Source: Tribonema minus
Taxonomy: Eukaryota; Sar; Xanthophyceae; Tribonematales; Tribonemataceae
Direction: 5' to 3'
Length of the DNA: 64,000 nt
Assembly (NCBI GenBank): GCA_017506865.1
Contig: JAFCMP010000446.1
Span: forward strand, 1-64,000
Shown here: positions 24,725 through 34,015 of the stretch, piece after piece
How positions within the stretch are numbered: the stretch's first letter is position 1
Layout: every line of letters starts with the position of its first letter
Position numbers and translations under genes: made by a program
Notes under the pieces: model-generated
Databases searched by the model: none
Seen by the model: only the letters and a program-made list of their open reading frames with translations
Told to the model about the DNA's origin: nothing

Positions 24725-26150
24725 GCTGTACACCACCTGCCGTTGCAGTTGCACTTGCGATGGCAGGCAGTTCAAAGCTCATGTGTACATACTGTAGCGG
24801 CCTTTTTGATGGGCTCAGTCAACGCCGCGTCCTGTACATTGCATGATGGGCACAAGCGTGGCAACCAACAGACATTATGCAATAGACAGCAGTGCTCATC
24901 AAAGGCTTCCCAACAAAAGACTTTGTATGGTCATCATCATCGCTTTAGTGATGGCCTGATGGTTTGAGGAGCTTGTTGTGATCATGCATTTTTATCTGGC
25001 ATCTTGCGAGTAGGTGACAGCTGCTACAGTGCTGTGCACAAGCTAGAATATGATGGAAAACTTGTCCAACACGGAGGTTTGTGTCCTGCAGAATCTAGGT
25101 GGCAAGGCATGCAGGGTGCCCCTCCTTACAGATCAATTCCCAAGCACTTGGCTGCCCACGCTTGGATATACAGTGTCTGGCTCTCAGCCAGCATGCTGCT
25201 TTGGCATGTCACATGTTGTGCCTTGAGAACTGGCAGATTCTATTCATGATGCAGGAACGCGGCACTCTCAGTGATCAGTAATCATTGAGGGCATGCACAT
25301 GATACTAACTACAGGCATGTGTAAGCGCGACAGCGGCATCAGGTATGCCATGACTCAGCAAGGCTCAGCCTTACTTAGGGCTCACCTTGCGCATTTCTAC
25401 AAGATGATGCTGCTGCCTCAGCGGTCTGTGTCAGCCTCTTCACACGACTTCCCTACTCAGGCTGCAATATATCCATGTGCTTGAACAACGGCCTGAGTGA
25501 ATACATTCAGGAGTCGTGGGTTCCACACCTGCATGCTTACTCGTGCTCCAACATGTTCAAGCTGATTTAAGGTTTGAGTGCTGTTGTAGCTGTGGTACTC
25601 TTCACAAACAAACTGTGTTGCTGGCAATACTCATCATCAGCACACATGTAGGCACGCATGTGGGAGACAAATGGGCAACAGACGGCAAATTGCATATCTG
25701 GACAATTCATACAACACAAGAATATCATCTCTTAGTGTAGCGATCCACTACGCACCGAATGTCAATGCAGCAAGGAGCACGCTCTCATCGTGACATGCAG
25801 ATGAGAGCGTATCACCGACAATACAAACCACTTCAAACTTTGCTGCCTACAGACGCACATGGACATGGAAGGAATGCGTGGCTGCTGCACTCGATGTCCC
25901 GCTTTTGTGCCAGATCCCACATTACGGAAGGCAGCACATGTGATCTACGAGACCCACACGACCAGAATTGGCATCTGCCCACTCATTTTTCCTCAATTCA
26001 ACAATGTGCCACAGCGCTGGCGGCGGTGGTGCCTGCGCGCCAGAAGGTGCCAATGCCACCATGGTCCATGACCATTCGCAGCACGCGTGCACACTGCTCA
26101 AACCTACTTCAATTGCCACAGAACAAAACTTCAATGTTAAGCAACGCCCC
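24725..26150. other. Convergent intergenic region, no gene seen
   Basis: This is the 3' flank shared by the plus-strand MATE gene and the minus-strand six-cysteine protein. At 1.4 kb it is one of the longest gene-free stretches. The short ORFs on both strands lack composition, splice or family support. No repeat array stood out. Confidence 0.45.
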
Positions 26151-27665
26151 CTAGCTATCCAACGCCGTGTATTCGTGAATGGGTCCAATTCGGTGGTGGT
26201 CGGACGTGCCAACGACACCCCCTTCCGCCCGCCGCTTCGTGATGACGCGGCTCACAGCTATGCCAAGCAGCAGCGCGCCTACCGCCGACACCAGAAACAG
26301 CGACACGAGAGACCCGCTCACTCCTGCATCAGCCGTCACAGTGGCAAAGCTCATCCGCGCAGCTGGCGACAACACGCTGGCAACAGCACGATCGCTGCTG
26401 TCATTGGCGGTGCGGATGCGTGCCATGCGACGCGCAGCGACTGGCACGGCAGTACCTGACGTGGTGAGCAGGCCCGCTTCACAGGCGCCCTCCAGCGCCG
26501 ACAGCCGCGCCTTGTCGGAAAGCACGTTGTACGCCTCCTGTAGCGCGCCAAGGCACTCCGCAACTAGCACGTCCTCGCCGCACAGTCGCGCCGCTTCCTC
26601 CGGGAACAGAAGCGCGAGCACCTCCAGCAGCTGCTCCTGGTCCGATGACAGTGCCGCCATCGCATCGTCAAGCGCCGCCAGACACGCTTTGTCATTGAGC
26701 ACGGTGGTGCCGTCGACGCACACGGCGCATGTGGTGGCAGCAGCGGTGCGGATGCGCGTGTGCTGCGCCCGTGCTGCCGCCGCTGCCGAAGCGCCATGAT
26801 CATCACGCTCGGTGCCTGATGCTTGTGAACCATTTTGTACGCCTGCTGTGTGCTGCTGCCCGTCAACGACGCCAGCAGCAGCGGCAGCACCCGCCGCCGC
26901 AGCAGCTGGCAGCACGCCATTGATGCACGCCAGCAGCAGCGACGTGTCCATGCGCCGGCCCGCCAGCGCAGCGCGCGCGGCCCTCGGCGCTTGATCGTCC
27001 AGACCCTGCAGCAGCCGATCAAGCCGCGCGGTGCAAATGACGTCGCCGATCATGGAGCACAAGCGCTCCACCCTGCGGCCATCGAGCACGCCGCCTCTGT
27101 ACAAGGCAAGCCTCTCGGCGGCAGGCAGGGCGGAGACGCTCTGGCGCAGTCGTGCTGCGCAGGAAGCCGATGTCTCGCCCTCGTTGCAGGCCGAACACTG
27201 CTTAGTCATCGACGCTGCATCGGCCGTGGCACCTGCAGTGCGACCAGTCTGCCGCTGACTGATGGAAGGGGTGGCTGGCGGATCTCTGGAGATGCCGTTC
27301 GAGCGCAGCAGTGAGCTGTCCGTGCCTGCTGTCGGCCTAAAGAACCACAGGGAGCCTGCCTCGCAGTCTTGGCGTATCTTAGACCAGCCCAGTGCAGCGA
27401 TCGCAGCATCAGTGGTTTGCAGGCATTGATCCTCTGCAAGGCCGCTGCAGAAACCTGGCTCCAATATATTGCCGAAGGCTTGCAGCCTAGCCCTGATGCT
27501 CATTCGGAGCACGATATCCTTGATGAGCTCATCGCACTGGTCATCAGCGATACCGGTGCACACGGCGCAAGCTGAGCGACTTTGCCCGGGAGTGCGGTTT
27601 AAGGCAGGCACGGCAGTGGCCGAGCACCACCAGCACGCCAGAGCCGCCGCTAGGGCAGCCCTCAT
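26151..27665 (-). CDS. Type I membrane protein with three six-cysteine modules (single exon, family not recognised)
   Basis: This is one intronless frame of 504 residues from the ATG at 27665; the frame extends upstream only through a non-ATG codon. A signal peptide (about 1-20) is followed by an N-glycosylation site, NRT. Three copies of a helical module follow, each with six cysteines in the pattern CX2C-X(7-11)-C-X(28-33)-C-X(7-8)-C-X(19-35)-C. They begin near CAVCTG (33), CSACNE and CAVCVD. Ala-rich low-complexity linkers separate them. A single membrane helix near the C-terminus (LVSLFLVSAVGALLLGIAV) precedes RVITKRR and a ~30-residue cytosolic tail. The topology is that of a secreted-side receptor-like or endomembrane protein. 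The CX2C start recalls saposin-like folds, but the spacing differs. Function is unknown. It is divergent from KIF6, 139 bp apart. Confidence 0.75.
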   Translation of the reverse strand: MRAALAAALACWWCSATAVPALNRTPGQSRSACAVCTGIADDQCDELIKDIVLRMSIRARLQAFGNILEPGFCSGLAEDQCLQTTDAAIAALGWSKIRQDCEAGSLWFFRPTAGTDSSLLRSNGISRDPPATPSISQRQTGRTAGATADAASMTKQCSACNEGETSASCAARLRQSVSALPAAERLALYRGGVLDGRRVERLCSMIGDVICTARLDRLLQGLDDQAPRAARAALAGRRMDTSLLLACINGVLPAAAAAGAAAAAGVVDGQQHTAGVQNGSQASGTERDDHGASAAAAARAQHTRIRTAAATTCAVCVDGTTVLNDKACLAALDDAMAALSSDQEQLLEVLALLFPEEAARLCGEDVLVAECLGALQEAYNVLSDKARLSALEGACEAGLLTTSGTAVPVAARRMARIRTANDSSDRAVASVLSPAARMSFATVTADAGVSGSLVSLFLVSAVGALLLGIAVSRVITKRRAEGGVVGTSDHHRIGPIHEYTALDS

Positions 27666-27804
27666 GGTGACTGCTCTCTCTTCTCTCCTTTCTTCTACTT
27701 CAACTGTTGGCACTTCATAACGGACGCTTGGTGAGGGAGCCTGTTTAGGAGGAGCCAGAAAAAACCTAAAGCTGCTAGCCTTCCAGGATACCTGTAGCGT
27801 TCAG
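27666..27804. promoter_or_regulatory. Shared divergent promoter region, six-cysteine protein / KIF6
   Basis: Only 139 bp lie between the two opposed start codons, so both promoters and both 5' UTRs must fit here. A pyrimidine-rich tract (CTCTCTTCTCTCCTTTCTTC) lies just upstream of the minus-strand start. No TATA box was identified. The regulatory role is inferred from geometry only. Confidence 0.4.
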
Positions 27805-30800
27805 ATGCCGCCATCAGAGCCTGGAACAGCAGCTGCAACTCAGCATCGAGAGGGCGAGGATGGCAACATCCGGACGTACCTGCGAATCAGACCCAGCAAA
27901 AATCCATCTGGTCTGTTTGCTCAGGACGAGGAGGACGTCACGCGCCTCAAGTTCGACATTCCCGTTGACCTTAAGTCAGGGGAGGTCATCAACAACACGC
28001 AGACTCGGCATGAATTCAAATTCAACGGAGTGCTTGGAGCAAATGCCACACAAGAGCAAGTCTTTGACAGTATCGGCAAGGACGCTGTTCTCAACGTTTT
28101 GGACGGATACAACTCCACCATCTTCGCTTATGGTCAAACGGGCTCAGGCAAAACCTTCACAGTCACAGGCGGAGCGGAGCGATACGTGGACAGAGGTGTC
28201 ATCCCTCGGTGTCTGAGCCTCCTGTACAGCGAGTTCAAGCGGCGCAGTGACACTCAGTACAGCTGCTACGTATCTTATCTCGAAATCTACAATGAGCAGG
28301 TGAGATCTACAATGAGCAGGTGCGGTGCCTGCGTCTGATGTGCATATGCGATGAACCATCTAGTGGCTTTATATGCTCAGCTGAAGCAGAGAGGGTGCTG
28401 CACCTGTGAGTGCTCTCGTCATCTATGGCACAGTTACATCCGCCTGTGCCTGGCATACGACACAAGCATGCAACGACATCAGCAATCATATCATGCGCGC
28501 AACCAGCTCCCCCCGCCCCTTGAACACAATGCTGATACCTGGCTCTGAGTGCTCGTGCTCATTCAGCACCGCATGCCATACTCACCACCGTGCAGGGCTA
28601 CGACCTACTGGACCCAAGCCATGAAACCAAGGCACTGGAAGACCTGCCGCGCGTGGCCCTCATGGAGGATGAGGCCGGCAATATACACCTCAAGAACCTG
28701 TCCATGTACATGTCCGCGACAGAAGAGGAGGCCCTCAACTATCTGTTTCTCGGCGACACCAACAGGGCCATCTCCGAGACGGCCATGAACAAGGCGTCCT
28801 CGCGCTCGCACTGCATCTTCACCGTCGCCATAGAGGGGCGGCGCGCGGGCGGCGAGAAGGTGACGCGCTCCAAGCTGCACCTCGTGGACCTGGCGGGGTC
28901 GGAGCGCGTCCACAAGACCAACGCAACCGGCCAGACCCTGCAGGAGGCCAAGTACATCAACACGTCGCTCTTCTACCTCGAGATGGTGATTGTGGCGCTG
29001 CACGAGAGGACGCGCGGGCGCCGCCACGTCCCCTACCGCAACTCCATGATGACCTCCGTACTGCGCGACAGCCTCGGCGGCAACTGCAAGACGGTCATGA
29101 TCGCGACCATCAACCCGGAGGCGCCGCACACGGAGGAGTCCATCTCGACGTGCCGCTTCGCGCAGCGCGTGTCGCTCATCCGGAATGCCGCCGTCGTCAA
29201 CGAGGACCTCGACCCGCAGCTCGTCATCCGCCGCCTCAAGACGGAGGTGCGCGGCCTGCGCGACGAAGTCGCCTACCTGAGGCAGGAGGCGCGGGAGGGG
29301 GACGAACCGACGGAGCAGGAGCACGGCGCGCTGCGGCAGGCGTGCTGTGAGTACGTCGACCAGCCGGACGCGGCGCCGCTAAAAGAGCTGGGCCTCGGTG
29401 CCCTCACGCTCACGCGCATACGCGCGTGCTTCGCGATACTGCGCGGCATGGTGCTGGAGCTGCGGGCGGCGGGGGGGGGGGGAGGGGGCGACCAGGGCAC
29501 CGTCGCAGACTTGCAGAAGGCGCTGCAAGAGCGGGATGCGGAGATCGCCATACTGGTCAACATGGTCAAGCAGGGGAAAGCGCCACCTAGGGCAGGCACA
29601 GCAGCAGCTGCGTCACAGGCAGAGGCAAAGGGTGGCGCGCCTGCCTGGGAGCAGGCGAAAGCTGGCGCCAACGGCGGTCAGAAGCGGCAGGGCGCGGCAG
29701 CTGCGGCGCCGCCAGCGAAGGCGGCCCCCCCCATAGTTCTGTACCCCAGTGACAGGCATGTGCTGGACCAGCCGCAGCAGGCTTTCGCGTACTTCAGGCA
29801 GAGATACCCGCCTGGAGCTGCCATAGAAGAGAACAAGGCGCTGCTGCAGAAGAAGTACACGACAGCCAAGTCGGTGGGCGCGCGTGTGAACCAGGCGCGC
29901 AGCACCATCACCTACCTCAAGAATACGATTGAGCAGATACGGCGGGAGCGCGCCATGGAGGGGCTCATGGACAGGGAGGAGGGGAAGGAGGGGGGTGCGG
30001 AGGAGGAAGATCCCGAGGAGGCCAAGTACAAGGAGGCCATCGAGCAGGTAAGCTTTGGGGCCGTGCTTCAGATGCAAGAATTGAAGAGCATGAAGCTTGT
30101 CACAGGGCTTGAGCAAAGGTAGGATATGGCAGATGAGTTGGTTCACATATTCAAGTTGAAGAAAGCATCGATGAGTGAATTGACACTACTGGAGTTGAAA
30201 CATCTTGAGTATGCATCAGACGTGATGTTGTTATCCTTGGATTATTTCAAGTACGTGGTAGCACTCGATGGTGCTGCAGTCGCTGCTATTGTTGCCTGCT
30301 CGCAATGTAACAAACACACATGTCTGGAAGTGCTACAGCAGCACTGTGAACGCAACATAACTTGTGCAAGACCGATGTTCTTCCAGCACATCGACACAGT
30401 ATATCTCTTGTAATTGCTTGCGACTGTCGTGAAGTTGGGTAGTTTACATTGCGCTGGGCGTGTTTTTCCTACTAAACTCATGCTCGTACAGCACCTCAAT
30501 GTACCAGTCACAAGCTGCTGTGCGGTCGCTGACAGCCCCTAGGTAATCCTAACCCTAACCCTCGCCCTAAACCCTAATCCTAAATCGCGAAGGCAGGCAG
30601 CGTCAGAAAAGGACAGCTGAAATCGTCAACTCTCCAAAACCGATAAGATTAGACTCTCACAGGGTGTTGTCATCATCCTCTTGTGTCGGTCTCTCAGGAA
30701 AAGCGTGTGTACAAGGAGGGCTTCCAAGAACTGCGAGAGCTCAAGGCCGAGATTGAGCGCATACAGCAGCTGCTCGAGAAGGCTAGACTCAAAATGCAGA

Positions 30801-31147
30801 GCGACTTCGACACGTGGTATGAAAGCGCCTGCGACATGAACGAGCCATCCTTACAGTGCCCATCACCGGCAAAACCCCCTTCCATTGCCACCCCCAAGGC
30901 TTGGGGTGAAGGCAGTACCGTTGCTGGCTCCAAGGACACTATAGTCACCAGTTGGGGGCCAAGTAGCTCTGTGGATGGTAGTGGCAGCGCAACATCATCT
31001 GCAAGAGGCAGTCAACGGCTTAGTGGCATGCAGAAAACAGACTTTGACATTGCCGCATTTTACAAGGCCAGCAACGAGCTGCAGCAGCGGCGCGGTGGTG
31101 GTCAGCCGTTGAGACGCGCTTCCGCGCCCACCGCAGAGGCCAAATGA
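27805..31147 (+). CDS. KIF6: Kinesin-9 (KIF6-type) flagellar kinesin (3 exons)
   Basis: Exons 27805-28299, 28596-30047 and 30698-31147 join in phase 0 and give 798 residues, close to human KIF6. The N-terminal motor has GQTGSGKT at 110-117, SSRSH at 233-237 and DLAGSE at 263-268. The KIF6/KIF9 hallmarks are present: YLEIYNEQ joined to GYDLLDP, EDLPRVALMED, HLKNLSMY, NYLFLGDTNR, VPYRNSMMTSVLRDSLGGNC and ESISTCRFAQRVSLIRN. The neck and coiled coil follow (LVIRRLKTEVRGLRDEVAYL). A Gly run encoded by a G homopolymer lies near 29470, then come helical segments. The last exon begins EKRVYKEGFQELRELKAEIE, as in KIF6 C-termini. Kinesin-9 motors act in the ciliary/flagellar axoneme, so the cell is flagellated. 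It is one of the surest calls in the window. Confidence 0.95.
28285..28322 (+). repeat. Tandem duplication of exon end plus splice donor (KIF6 intron 1)
   Basis: The 18 bases ATCTACAATGAGCAGGTG occur twice with a 20-bp period. The first copy spans the end of exon 1 (Ile-Tyr-Asn-Glu-Gln) and the GT donor at 28300. The second repeats exon end and GT inside the intron (donor 28320). Use of the second donor would add 20 nt and shift the frame, so the first must be preferred. Confidence 0.9.
30541..30585 (+). repeat. Interstitial telomere-like tract in KIF6 intron 2
   Basis: The tract is a degenerate run of CCTAACCCTAACCCT-type units with CCCTCGCCCTAAACCCTAATCC variants. It lies deep in the intron 30048-30697, in the same orientation as the left telomere. 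It is one of more than fifteen such tracts in the window. Confidence 0.8.
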
Positions 31148-32695
31148 TACTACTTACAGCTGCTATGTTGGCGCAATGATTGACTGCTGCCTGCTGCTGT
31201 GGGACAGGATCGAGTGGCATAGCTGATTGGTGTGTATGACGACATCTTGCCGCTGATGGAAAACATGCTCACTAATGCAAATTGGGTGTTGAGCGTTGAA
31301 CACCGGTGCCAATTCACACAGACAATTCAGGAGGACACCCGCTGCGAGCTTGCGCTGATGACTCAAGCTGCAAAAGCAGGAAGTATCTTGTGTGGCTCGC
31401 TTACTGATGATGCAGTCTCAGCTCAAGTTTGGTATGTCTTATGCCATACCGGTCTGCTTCGTTTCCTTGCATGCACAACTACTACTCTGTACTTTTTATT
31501 AATTCTCGCTCAGGGCGCGAAAAAGCCCAGATGATGGTCTAACTTGATGCTGCTGTACGGAATCTGCATGTCGTGTGACTTCTGAAAGTGTCTCAACCAC
31601 TCAAACGCCGCCGCCGCCAAATGGCATCTCGGTACAATGTGGACATACGTGTGGTTCTAAAGTTTACAATGCTTTCAATTGATTTTAAACAAGAAGCGCA
31701 GATATGGCATCCTTGTCAACCATGTCCGTGGATCAAGCCATGCATATGCGCAAACATGTCCACGTATGTCCACACCTGTACACTGTGCTGCTGATTGGCC
31801 CTTTCAAACATTTTTTTTGACGCACTATTTGCTGTGCGCCATCTGATGATACTTCATGCTGGGTACAGTCATGTACTATATACTCACTCACCCCTAAGGA
31901 AATATGATCGTCTCAGTCAGCCGTGCCAACCAGCTTACTGTCCATCATGTACAAGGTATTGACTTCAGAGAGATACAAACTCATCTAGTCACTTGAGCAA
32001 AGTGAGAAGATGCACAAGCGGCCCCCCAACATTTGACACTTAGAGCGAGCTCGTCCTCATGACGGCACGGCAGGAAGGGTCAAGCAAAGGAGCACGCTAA
32101 GCAGTTTGTTTGTTTAATCAGCACCGATGTTGCATCATAACCAGACTCACACTGGATGGCTTCTGCAAGAAAACAGACTTACATGTGCAGGACAAAAGAC
32201 GCCCCAACAGTTGCAAAACAACGTCTACGCAGGCAGCATTCACTCAAGCAGTCGGTACATCAAACAACACACGCATGCGAGTATTGCAAGGTCACTCACA
32301 GGTGACCGCATGTGTGGCTTGCAGAAAGCAGCCCCTCGACTGGCACACCACAAGTACCATTTGAATACTTTGGCACCGGCATCAAGACAAATAGTCAGGC
32401 AAGACAGCGAGTACACTGCAAGCATCATACCCAGAACAGAAATAACAACTGTGGTCTGTGTGCTTTGACATGGTGTGATTCATCAGCACAGTACTTGTGC
32501 CTCTTAATGGCACGGAACGAACACTCAAACAGCTGCAGCTCGTCACTTTTGTACTGCAACAGAGCAGGTTTGCACGAATTCTTCGTGCACAAGAAATGGT
32601 GCTGATGGCACCCATACTGAAACAACGAATGCCCTAGTTTCGAAAAGACGTGGAAGCGACACACTGTGACGGATACGACAAGCTGCCTGCTGGTC
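31148..32695. other. Convergent intergenic region, no gene seen
   Basis: This is 1.5 kb between the 3' ends of KIF6 and the sulfotransferase. The ORFs here are short and have no recognisable domains. A frame at 31232-31534 has a hydrophobic end but no further support. It is treated as noncoding 3' flank. Confidence 0.45.
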
Positions 32696-33949
32696 TCAAT
32701 TCTCAAACGAGCAGTTTGCGGACCTCCAATGGTCCGCTCGAAGACCCCACTTATGCACCCACTCAGGCAGGGCAATGCCAAACAACAGATAATCATCTAA
32801 GTAATACTTGACTACCTGACATGCGAGTCTAGGCGACGTGTAGTACTGTTGCGCCACTTGATCCGCATATGTTGCATGCCCTCCTTGGCTGCTCTGCCAC
32901 TCCACCATACCCCCTTGTGGCTGCGGATCGAGCAGCTGCTGCAGCCGCCGCTGCCGCTGCCGCTGCTGCCGCCGCCGCCGCTGCCGCACCTCCTGCTGCT
33001 GCGGCTGGTGCTGCACTGGCGGCTCCGCCTGATGTTGCCACTGTCCAAAGGCTTGCTGCCGTCGCTGCGAGTGCGTGTGCCGTTCACTTGCCGCAGTAGC
33101 AGCTGCAGGAGGTGGAAACTCGACGTCGAATGCTGGGACGCTCTCTGGGTCAACGCCCACGGCGCGCAGCATGTCGCCGACCTTCTGCCGCGATGTGATG
33201 GCGTCCAACTGCTCCACGGTTTGGAAATGCACAAGCTTCGACTGCAGGCCGCCGCAGAAATGAATCTGCCGTCGCCAGTGTGCGTCCGTAATTGGCTGCT
33301 GCTGACTGAGCCTGTCCACGGCAGCTGCGAAAGGCGGTTGTTCGGAGCCGAAGGTCGCCGTGCAATGTTGCCGATCGCCATCGTGGTGTGGCTCACATTT
33401 GGAGCGAAAGGCAGACAGAAACCGCACCAGCGGCTCCCGATAGAAGACTGCTTTGTGCCAAAGTGGGTCCTCTACGTAGGCGTCGATATCGGCCTCAGTC
33501 AGGTTGTGTGCCGTCATGTTGTTGCTCCCCCACACGCCAGCGGCTGCTTGGGTTGGATCATAACGTGCTCTCAGCGATTTGAAGAGCTGATTGAAGGACT
33601 TGCAGCCTACCTTCTCGATGAAGCAGAAGAGCAGCTTGTGTTCGGGTACGATTATCCACTTGTTGTACAAATTGCTTTTGCCGTCCAAGAGGCTAGGCTG
33701 GCTGCTACTCTGGCTTGTGGCATCCAGCTGCACAGCGGCGCCCAAGCTGGGCCCTCGACCGCAACTGGCGGAACACAGCAGCAAGGCGCCAATCCGCAAC
33801 CAGTACAGCAGCATCAGGGCCCGCTGCTCTCCTACACACAACACCGATGATCTCCAGATCCGTTGTGCTCGGGCCAACTTCAACTGGTACTTGAACTTTG
33901 AAACTGGAGAAGCTGAAGCTAACGTTGGTTGCGTTTGACAAGCAGGCAT
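32696..33949 (-). CDS. Golgi-type carbohydrate sulfotransferase (Sulfotransfer_2 family)
   Basis: This is a single exon of 417 residues from the Met at 33949; an alternative Met at 33814 sits directly before the membrane helix. The helix MLLYWLRIGALLLCSASC (about 46-63) acts as a type II signal anchor. The luminal catalytic domain shows NKWIIVPEHKLLFCFIEKVG then CKSF, the 5'-phosphosulfate (PAPS) binding motif (about 111-119). It also shows FYREPLVRFLSAFRSKC, the 3'-phosphate motif (about 169-185). The C-terminus reads VKYYLDDYLLFGIALPEW. Such enzymes transfer sulfate from PAPS to glycans in the Golgi, here probably cell-surface polysaccharides. A Gln/Arg/Ala-rich low-complexity insert (about residues 290-365, trinucleotide-repeat DNA at 32930-33010) interrupts the domain before its last conserved segment. 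The gene is divergent from the four-repeat membrane protein. Confidence 0.85.
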   Translation of the reverse strand: MPACQTQPTLASASPVSKFKYQLKLARAQRIWRSSVLCVGEQRALMLLYWLRIGALLLCSASCGRGPSLGAAVQLDATSQSSSQPSLLDGKSNLYNKWIIVPEHKLLFCFIEKVGCKSFNQLFKSLRARYDPTQAAAGVWGSNNMTAHNLTEADIDAYVEDPLWHKAVFYREPLVRFLSAFRSKCEPHHDGDRQHCTATFGSEQPPFAAAVDRLSQQQPITDAHWRRQIHFCGGLQSKLVHFQTVEQLDAITSRQKVGDMLRAVGVDPESVPAFDVEFPPPAAATAASERHTHSQRRQQAFGQWQHQAEPPVQHQPQQQEVRQRRRRQQRQRQRRLQQLLDPQPQGGMVEWQSSQGGHATYADQVAQQYYTSPRLACQVVKYYLDDYLLFGIALPEWVHKWGLRADHWRSANCSFEN

Positions 33950-34015
33950 CAGCCACTCACTGCGACGTTGGCAAGATGGCTGTGGCCTAGCCAAGCGCTG
34001 CTCGCCATCATCTGA
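33950..34015. promoter_or_regulatory. Very short shared divergent promoter, sulfotransferase / four-repeat membrane protein
   Basis: Sixty-six bases separate the two chosen start codons (201 if the downstream sulfotransferase Met is used). Any promoter must be shared or overlap the 5' ends of the coding sequences. No motif could be assigned. The inference rests on spacing alone. Confidence 0.35.
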
